DNA of 50,378 bases from CG-Epi1 sp964634895 (GTDB taxonomy: Archaea; Thermoplasmatota; Poseidoniia; MGIII; CG-Epi1): positions 1 to 50,378 of the forward strand of contig CAZWJS010000003.1 in NCBI GenBank assembly GCA_964634895.1, given 5' to 3'. Shown here one piece after another: positions 22,001 through 31,000 of the stretch. The position numbers were made by a program, and so were the translations under genes. A model generated the notes under the pieces. The model saw nothing but the letters and a program-made list of their open reading frames with translations. It searched no databases and was not told the origin of the DNA. Position 1 is the stretch's first letter. Every line of letters starts with the position of its first letter.

Positions 22001-25000
22001 ATGGAACTATTACTGGTTATGAATGGACTTCAGGTAAAGATGGTTTATTGAGTACTAATGCATCATTCAGTACAAGCGACCTTTCTGCAGGTTTCCATAG
22101 AATTTTCTTTAAGGTTAAGGATAATGATACATTATGGTCATTACCACAATCTTCTAATGTTTTCATTAATGATATCTCAGTTGCATCTATTTCTTCAATA
22201 GAACCACAAATAGTATACAGAAATAATTTGACATATTACAATTCATCTTTCTACGGTAATGTTAGTGATAATGATGGTAGTATAACACATTATTATTGGA
22301 ATTCAAGTAAAGATGGAGTTTTGAGTACAGATGGTAATTTCACACACAATATCAACACATTAAGCCTTGGAAATCATACTATAACTTTCCAAGGTCGTGA
22401 TAACTATACTACCTGGTCACCAAAGGTATCTTCTTGGTTGGTTGTTAAGGCATATCCAAATGCAACGATAACCAGCATATCTCCTTCATCAATCTCTGAA
22501 GGTTCTACAGTGTCATTCAGTGGAAGTGGCTCGGATGAAGATGGAACTATTACTGGTTATGAATGGAGATCTAGCAAGGATGGTCACTTGAGTACTAGTT
22601 CTTCATTTACATTATCTAACTTGTCAACAGGTTATCATACAATATATTTCAAAGTAAAGGACAATGACACATTATGGTCTATCGCTAAATCTTCGGGAGT
22701 TTTCGTTAATGATATCCCTACTGCATCAATAACCAGTTTTGGTTCAAATGTAGTCTACAAGAATAATCTGACAGTTACTTCAGTCACATTAAATGGTTCA
22801 GGCAGTGATAATGATGGTAGCATAACACATTATTATTGGAATTCGAGTAAGAATGGAGTTCTGAGTACGATAGGCAACTTTAGTTTATCTTTAGATACTC
22901 TTAGTGTTGGAAACCACACAATATCTATCCAAGTCAGAGATAATTATACTTCTTGGTCCACACCGGTTCAAAGTTGGCTTGTAGTGAAGGCATATCCAAA
23001 TGCAACTATTACATCAGCTTCACCATCTTTTACCAATGAATCAGATGCAGTTAATTTCACTGGTTCAGGTTCAGATGAGGATGGAACAATAACAGATTAT
23101 GAATGGCACTCATCAATAGATGGTTTGTTTGGAACTCTATCCAATTTCACATTTGAAACTCTAAGTCCAGGAAATCATACAATATATTTCAAGGTCAAAG
23201 ACAATGACAGCTTATGGTCTATTTCAGACACTACATATGTGGTTGTTAACGGTAGACCTGTTGTAGATATCGTAGCTACTATTCCATCAATAATATTTGG
23301 ATATAGTGGTAATAATACACTCCCAGAATCAGATTCAGATACATTAGGTTATTGGCACTTTGATGATGGTAGTGGTACACGAGCAGATGATTCCAGTTCT
23401 AATTCAAATCATGGAACTTTGAAGATGACGGCCGATTGGGGTTCTGGTTTATTTGGTGGGGGTGTAGAATTAGATGGAGACGAGGATTATGTTCTTATTC
23501 CAGATATGCTTGGCGGATCTTCAGTATTTTCAGATGTCACTTTGGAGGCATGGGTTAATCTAGATTCTTCGGTTTCCGATGGTGAGAAAATGGTTATTTT
23601 CTCCGGAGGCCAAGATGGTTTTGTGGAGATTGGAGTTAATGATGATCAATATCCATATTTTAAGGCTAAATCAGGTTCATTCTCTTGGAAGACCGTAACA
23701 TCAAACAAGACCATAGAGCCTGGTGCTTGGTATCATGTATCTGCAGTTTACAGTGAAACTGATTCCTACATTAAGATTTACATCAATAGACAGTTATCAG
23801 GTACAAATAACTTACCAGATACGTTTGTTTTGAGTCGTTCATTATCTGCAAAGAATTGTATTGGTGCAGGTACATCAGGTTCTTCTGTTTGCGCAATCAA
23901 CAATTTGGGAGGTAAGATTGACGAATTTAGAATATCCACCTCTATTCGAGATGTAAATAACTATATTTCTCTTTATGACACTACTTATCTTTCCGCAACA
24001 TCATATGACTTCGAGAATCTAATCACAGATATTGAGTGGGAATCATCTATTGATGGAATTATAAGCTATGATCCGTCACTTCTGATTAATGCAACAACTC
24101 TTTCTGCAGGTAACCATACAATAACTTTTAGAGCTAAAGATAATTATGGTTTCTGGTCTCATGATGCAACGACTCCACTTACGGTTAGACACCATCCACG
24201 TTCTTCAATTAATTCAATAAGTCATTATTCAACAGATGAAAATGTTTTGATTAGTTTCACAGGAGATGCCTCAGATACGGATGGTTCTGTTATTGCCTAT
24301 GAGTGGCATTCTAGCTTAGATGGAGTTTTCAGCACAGATAAAAACACAGAGAATAATACTCTATCAGTTGGTTATCATACAATCTCTTTCAAAGTGAAGG
24401 ATGATGATGGTTTGTGGTCAATTACTAATTCAGCTTCTTTGTTTATCAATGATATACCTGAAGCAAACATATCTTCCCAATCTAGATATGTTACGTATCA
24501 GAATAATTATACGCATTTCAATGTTAATTTCTATGGAAACATAAGTGATAGTGATGGTAGTATAACTCACAATTATTGGAATTCAAGTAAAGATGGAGTA
24601 TTGAGTACGTCTGGTAATTTCACCATAAATGTTAACAGCCTAAGCTTAGGAAATCATACAATTACTTTCCAAGGACGTGACAATTATACAACTTGGTCTC
24701 CTAAAGTAACCACTTGGCTAGTTGTTAAGGCGTATCCAAATGCAACTATCAGCAGTCAATCTTCATATTCAATTAACTATGGAGATTCAGTTGCATTTGT
24801 GGGCAATGGTTCTGATGGTGATGGATATATTACAGATTACGAGTGGATGTCAAGTAGAGATGGATTGATAAGTACTGAATCAAGCTTTACAAATAGTTCA
24901 TTATCAACAGGATTCCATTGGATTAGTTTTAAGGTTAAAGATAATGATACCCTCTGGTCGCGAGAAGTAACAGTTCCATTCTCTGTTAATGATGTTCCCG

Positions 25001-28000
25001 TGTCTGTTATTGATGATATTAACCCACATGTGTCCTACAAGAACAATTTAACGAATTATAATATATCTTTTTCAGGTAGTTCATATGATAAGGATGGTCA
25101 AGTTACTTCATTCTATTGGAATTCAAGTAAAGACGGAGTTTTAGGAACTTCAGGCAATTTTACAATTAACGTCAATACGTTGAGCCTTGGTAATCATACA
25201 ATTACATTCCAAGGCGCAGATAATGGAACTGCTTGGTCTCCTAAGACTTATTCATGGATTGTAGTGAAGGCATATCCTAATGCAACTATAACTTATGTTT
25301 CTGACACATTTTCCAATGAAACCACTAATGTTGAATTCAGAAGTGATGGTTCAGATGAAGATGGTTACATTACAGACTATAGGTGGTATTCCTCAATTGA
25401 CGGGTTAGTCAGTAATCTACAAAACTTCAACATATCTACGTTGAGTCCTGGAGAGCATTTAATTGAATTGAAAGTGAAAGATAATGATAGCCTTTGGTCC
25501 CTTTCCGATAGTATTAACTTAACTGTTAATGGTAAACCAATTGTTGAAATTGTGGGATCTGTTCCTAGCGTAATATATGAATTTAGCGGCAACAATACGA
25601 TTCCTCTACCTAATGAAGACACGCTTGCCTTCTGGTCGTTTAATGAACAAGAAGGGACTAAGGCTTATGATTCTACAGAAAATGACTACGACATTACTTT
25701 GCAGAATGGTCCTTTCTTTACATCAGGACTTTTCGAGAATGCAGTTGAATTAGATGGCGATAATGACTATCTTTACGTTCCAAGTTTGGTTTCAGGCGTT
25801 TCAGTTTTCAGTGAGGTCACACTTGAAGCATGGATATACCTTGAGAATCCAGTAGCTTCAGGTGAAAAGGCTACTATTTTCTCAGGAGGAAACGATGGAA
25901 CTCTCGATATTGGTATAAATTCAAATCAACAGATATATTTCAGAGCAAATTCAAATAGTATTGGTTGGATAACAGTTACTACTAATGAGACAATAGCTGA
26001 TGATAGGTGGTACCATGTGGCATTTGTTTATTCCGATCAAGAAGATATAGTTCAAATATATATAAATCATGAATTAGTTGCAGATTATGATCTTCAGACA
26101 ACATTTGAATTATCCTTTAACTCTGGTTTCGGAAATAAGATTGGATCTTCTTTGTCTGGTTCTAACAAGTTTGGAGGCAAAATTGATGAATTTAGAGTGA
26201 CTGAAGGAATTCTGACTTCAGACGAATTTATTAGGGGACATGACTTAGCTTACTTTGTAGCTACCTCCTATGACTTTGAAGATTCAATAAGTAATGTATT
26301 TTGGTATTCTTCATTAGATGGTTTCTTTACATCAGGTTATTGGTGGCAAGCTAATTCAACAACATCTGAACCATTCTTATCTTTAGGTTATCATAATATT
26401 AGTTTCAGAGTCCAAGACAATTATGGTTTCTGGTCCGATTATGCACTTTCTTCTTTATTTATCAAAGCACATCCTCAGTCTAGTATTTCCAATGTCAGTT
26501 CTTATTCTTTTAATTATGGCACACCACTTTACTTAGAAGGAAATGCCATTGATAAGGATGGAGATGAAGATAGTGTAGTTGCTTTTGAATGGATATCAGA
26601 TATAGATGGAAAGATTAGTGACAACATTTCTACAAGTTCTATTATTTTATCTCCAGGAAATCATAATGTTTCTTTCAAAGTTAAGGATGTTGATGGTCTT
26701 TGGTCGATTACAGATACAGTCACAATTTTTGTAAATGACATTCCCGTTGCTTTCATTGAGGGTGTAAGTCCTAATCCAGCATACAAGTATAATGAAACAG
26801 AGCAAATTATATCATTTATTGGAGTTGCAACAGATAACGATGGTGAAATAGTAGATTATTATTGGAATTCATCAATATATGGTGTTATTGGAAGAGAACA
26901 CGACACTTCTATTTCAGCAGATAATCTTTCAGTTGGTAATCATACTATTACTTACCAAGTCAAAGATAGTTTTGGAACTTGGTCTTCTAATTACACAGTT
27001 AATTTAATAATTTATTCAAATCCTATTGCCTCTATAATTGATATTAATCCAGGATTCCAAGCAGAGGATGAACCCGTTAAATTTGAAGGGATGGGAAGTG
27101 ACGAAGATGGCTTAATCATAGACTATAGATGGTATTCATCTATAGACGGTCTGTTTGGTACTCTACAAATATTTAATATCACTGATTTGTCACCTGGAAA
27201 CCATACTATATCTTTCCAAGTCAAAGATGATTCAGGTCTGTGGTCTGATTTTGATATGAGCTATGTAGTTATCAATTCAAGGCCTTCAGTCGAATTAATT
27301 AATTCTGTTCCTAATTTGATATATGCATTTGGCCCTAATCAAGATTTGCAATTACCAGATGTTTATACTGTTGGCTATTGGCATTTTGATAATAATACCG
27401 GGGGCAAAGTCAAAGATTCTAGTTTCAACAACCCTTCGAACGATTTGACCATACAGGGCAATCCTGTTTTGGTTCCTGGTCTATTCAATAATTCACTTGC
27501 TTTTGATGGAACTGTAGATTCAGTGGCTACGCCAGAGTTAGTAAAAACAGGCACAAAAGTCTTTGAAGAAGTAACAATTGAAGCCTGGGTCTACCTAGAC
27601 CAAAATTATGTCTTTGATCGTGATCGTGTAATATTTGGTGGAGGTCAAGATGGTCGTTTGGAGATAGGTATTAGTGTTAATCATGAAGCTTATGTTACAG
27701 TTTATTCAGACACTTTGGGAACTTACCAACTTTTCAGTGAAAACCAAATTAACAAGTTACAGTGGTATCATATTGCTGTAGTTTATTCCGAGCAAAATGA
27801 TGAAATCAAGATATATATCAATGGAGAGTATGATGATTCAATAATAATTCCAAGCCAATTTGAATTAGGTAGATCAGCACTTGTGAACAATTGTATTGGC
27901 GCTAATTCCGGTTGTTCAGGTCGAAATTTCATAGGACTCATCGATGAAATACGTATAACTTCATCTCTTTTGTATCCTGAACAATTCCTTTATCGGTCAG

Positions 28001-31000
28001 ATAGAGCCTATATCTCAGCTATTGTTGTTGATTATGATAGTCAGATAACTGGTGGCATTTGGGAATCTGATATCAATGGAGTTCTCGGTACAGATCTGTG
28101 GCTATCTAAATTGGCTACCGACTTGATGCCTGGTTTGCACAATCTGACTTTCCGAGCAGTTGATGAGTATGGTGTTTGGTCTCTTAATGCTACAACTCAG
28201 CTTTACATTTCAACATATCCTGTGGTAGAAGAGCTACTGATTGAAACTGCTTATGATTATCCCGTTAATCAGGAATTAGTGTACTTTAATGGAACAGTTG
28301 GAGATTATGACGGAGGTAACATTGTTAACTATCAGTGGTTCTCCTCTATAGATGGGAATCTTGGTGATGAATTAAATGTCATAGCACGCTTGTCCAATGG
28401 AACTCATGAAATTAGGTTTAGGGCTCAAGATGATGAGGGTCATTGGTCCGCTTGGAATTATAGTACTTACTTTGTAGATGCTCATCCTATAGCTGGAGGT
28501 TATTCTGGAACTTATGAGATTTATCGTGGTGAAACGATACCTATAACTATAGAAATAGGCAATTTTAATAACAACAACTTAACCGATGAAGATATAGCCC
28601 TATTATCTAGTTACCAAGTTGAGCTTCAAATAAATTACACAGATTCAGCTAGAAATAGTGAGTTAGATAATTGGTCTACACAGTTCTTAGTCCAGCCAAT
28701 ATTTAACAATAGCAACCTTTGGGTTGGTTATCTTTCACCCAGTATGGAAATGGAAACTGGTCTTTATCAAATCAGATCTAGAACTATACAAGATGGTTCT
28801 CGAATAACTCCTTGGATTTCTTTGTTTAATATAACTATATCTAATAATCCACCTATAATTAATGAGGTATCATTTTCCAATTCAACATTACAACGTAATC
28901 AAGAAGCAACGCTGTCATTGGACATTGATGATATCGAGTTGGCAGATAATGTATCTAATTTGGAAGTAGCAGTCTCTTATTTTGACAAGGATGAAGATGA
29001 ATGGATTACAGGTTTCTTCTCAGAAGCATATTTGAATGAAACCACAGGGAAGTTTGATGTTGATGTATTACCGCCTCCTGATTTGAAACCAGGCAAATAT
29101 GATTTAAGATTAGAAGTCACAGATCCAGATGGTGAAATTGTTACAGTTACTCAAGACAATGCATTTACTATAGTTAACAGTAAACCAGTTGTTGAGGAAC
29201 TCCTAACAGAGGTAGATGATTATTATAACCATGGTAATTCATCATTCTGGTTGAATGTAACTGGGCAAGATGTTGATGGGGAAATATTTGGATATCAGTG
29301 GAGATCAAATATACAAGGAACTTTGCCATGCGCTACAGATAAATGTGAGTTAGATCCTGCAACTTTAGCACCTGGCACTCATCAAATTACTGTTTACGCA
29401 GAAGATGAAGATGGTGAATTATCAGAAGAGCCACTAACTTTTGAAGTTACAATTAGAGATCCTGTGGCCGAAGCAGCTGCTGATGCAACCGCATTAGATT
29501 CACTTATAGCGGGAGATTTTAATGTCTTGATTATTGCGGGTTTAGTTGCCTTTATTCTAATTGCTGGAACTTTACGACTAAGAAATAGAGAAGAAGTATT
29601 TGTTGAAGAAGAATTTGAAGATGTATTACCTCGTGATCCAGTAGCTGCTTGGTTACCTCCATTAGAAATGAATTCTCATGAAGAAGTTCTGGCTGAGTTT
29701 TTCATAAAGAGAAGAGAATCTTATCTTGCGTATCCAAGTAACGAAGAAATATTGGACTTTTTGCACAATAACAGAGAAAGATATGCAATTTCATCTTATT
29801 TCGAAGTTCCAACATCACCCTCCGAATTACTTCAAGAATGGGCATTGCCACCAAACTTAAGATATAATGTGCATCTAGATGATGTTCGTAAATCAATAGT
29901 CAATACAATCCTTGATGATACTACGGGAAAGAACTTTGTAATATTTGGAGAACCTGGAGTAGGTAAAAGTGTAATTGGGTTTGATGTATTTGATAGGTTG
30001 ATGGACAGGATGCCTGTCGGTAGAATAACTACTTCTAGCGTAGGTAACGTACATGAGAAGTTTGGAATTAGATTATTCTATGATGATTTGCCAGAGAACT
30101 CTGAATTAATTCAGGTAATGCAAGAACGTAAGATTAAGGGTCTTGTTGTAACAGCTCGTGAAGCCGATTGGAGATCTTTACCGAAGGAATTCCAAGATAT
30201 GTTTGAGAGATTAACGGTTCCACTGTTCCCAGAAGAAGAGATGCACAACTTAGCATCTAGAATGCTTGGATTCTCAGGATTAATGTATGAACCTCAAGCA
30301 CTAGATAAACTAGCAGTATTCTCAGAGGGTAGTCCAATTTATGTGTGGTCATTAATTAGGGAATTAATACATCAAGATATCAAGAAACTTACATTGACTT
30401 ATCTGAATGAAAATTCAATGAAAGGTATGACTAACTATGTGTCATTATTGTTGCAACAATTATTGAAGGAAGGCGGTGAATACAAGAGTGGTGGTTACCA
30501 TACCTTAGCTGCTGTTAATTTCCTTTCAACATATATGGCTGAGAAAACAAGTCATGAGATTTTCTTTAGGGCCTTTGCTGAACAACTTTCTGATAAAACA
30601 AAAACAGTATTTGATGATGAAATGGATACCATGACCTTCAACCATGCAATGGGTTACTTGTCCGGTGAGGGTAGTCAAGTTAGATTCCCACACGACACTT
30701 GGGCCGATGTCCTTGAAGGTGAAGGCTCAATGAACCCATTCCGTGCTGAAATTCAAACAATTGTTCAAGAATTCTCTGATAGTGGATTATTTGAGGAGGT
30801 TAAGAGAGAGGCAGTACCTAATGCATGGGAAACTGCAGTTAGTCGATATGAGAAAAGTCCTTCTAGACAACATGAAGCACTATTATCATTAGCTGATACG
30901 TTATTCCGAAATTTCGGTGTAAAGGATCTTAAGAAATTAGGTGTTGATTCGGATTTCGTTTTAGAAGTAGCTACAACTTATTCCCATCTACCTATAGCGG

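Larger units (their letters stand above)
14010..29450 (+). repeat. Protein-coding Ig/PKD-like repeat array (about 32 units) of the giant protein
   Basis: Units of roughly 85-95 residues share a start of the type SISPxxxxxGxxVxFxGxGSDxDGxIxxYxWxSSxDG and an end of the type LSxGNHTITFxxKDNxxxWS. They are interspersed with LamG-like domains. The GNHT tetrad makes an N-x-T sequon in most copies. Pairs of units form higher-order modules of 540 bp in several places (about 21661, 22201 and 22741; about 24481 and 25021). The array is coding DNA, not a CRISPR or satellite. Confidence 0.9.

Noticed and set aside
21700..22450. CRISPR array or non-coding tandem repeat
   Set aside because: Repeats are 183 bp exact and 540 bp periodic, in frame, and encode Ig-like domains; no short repeat-spacer pattern.
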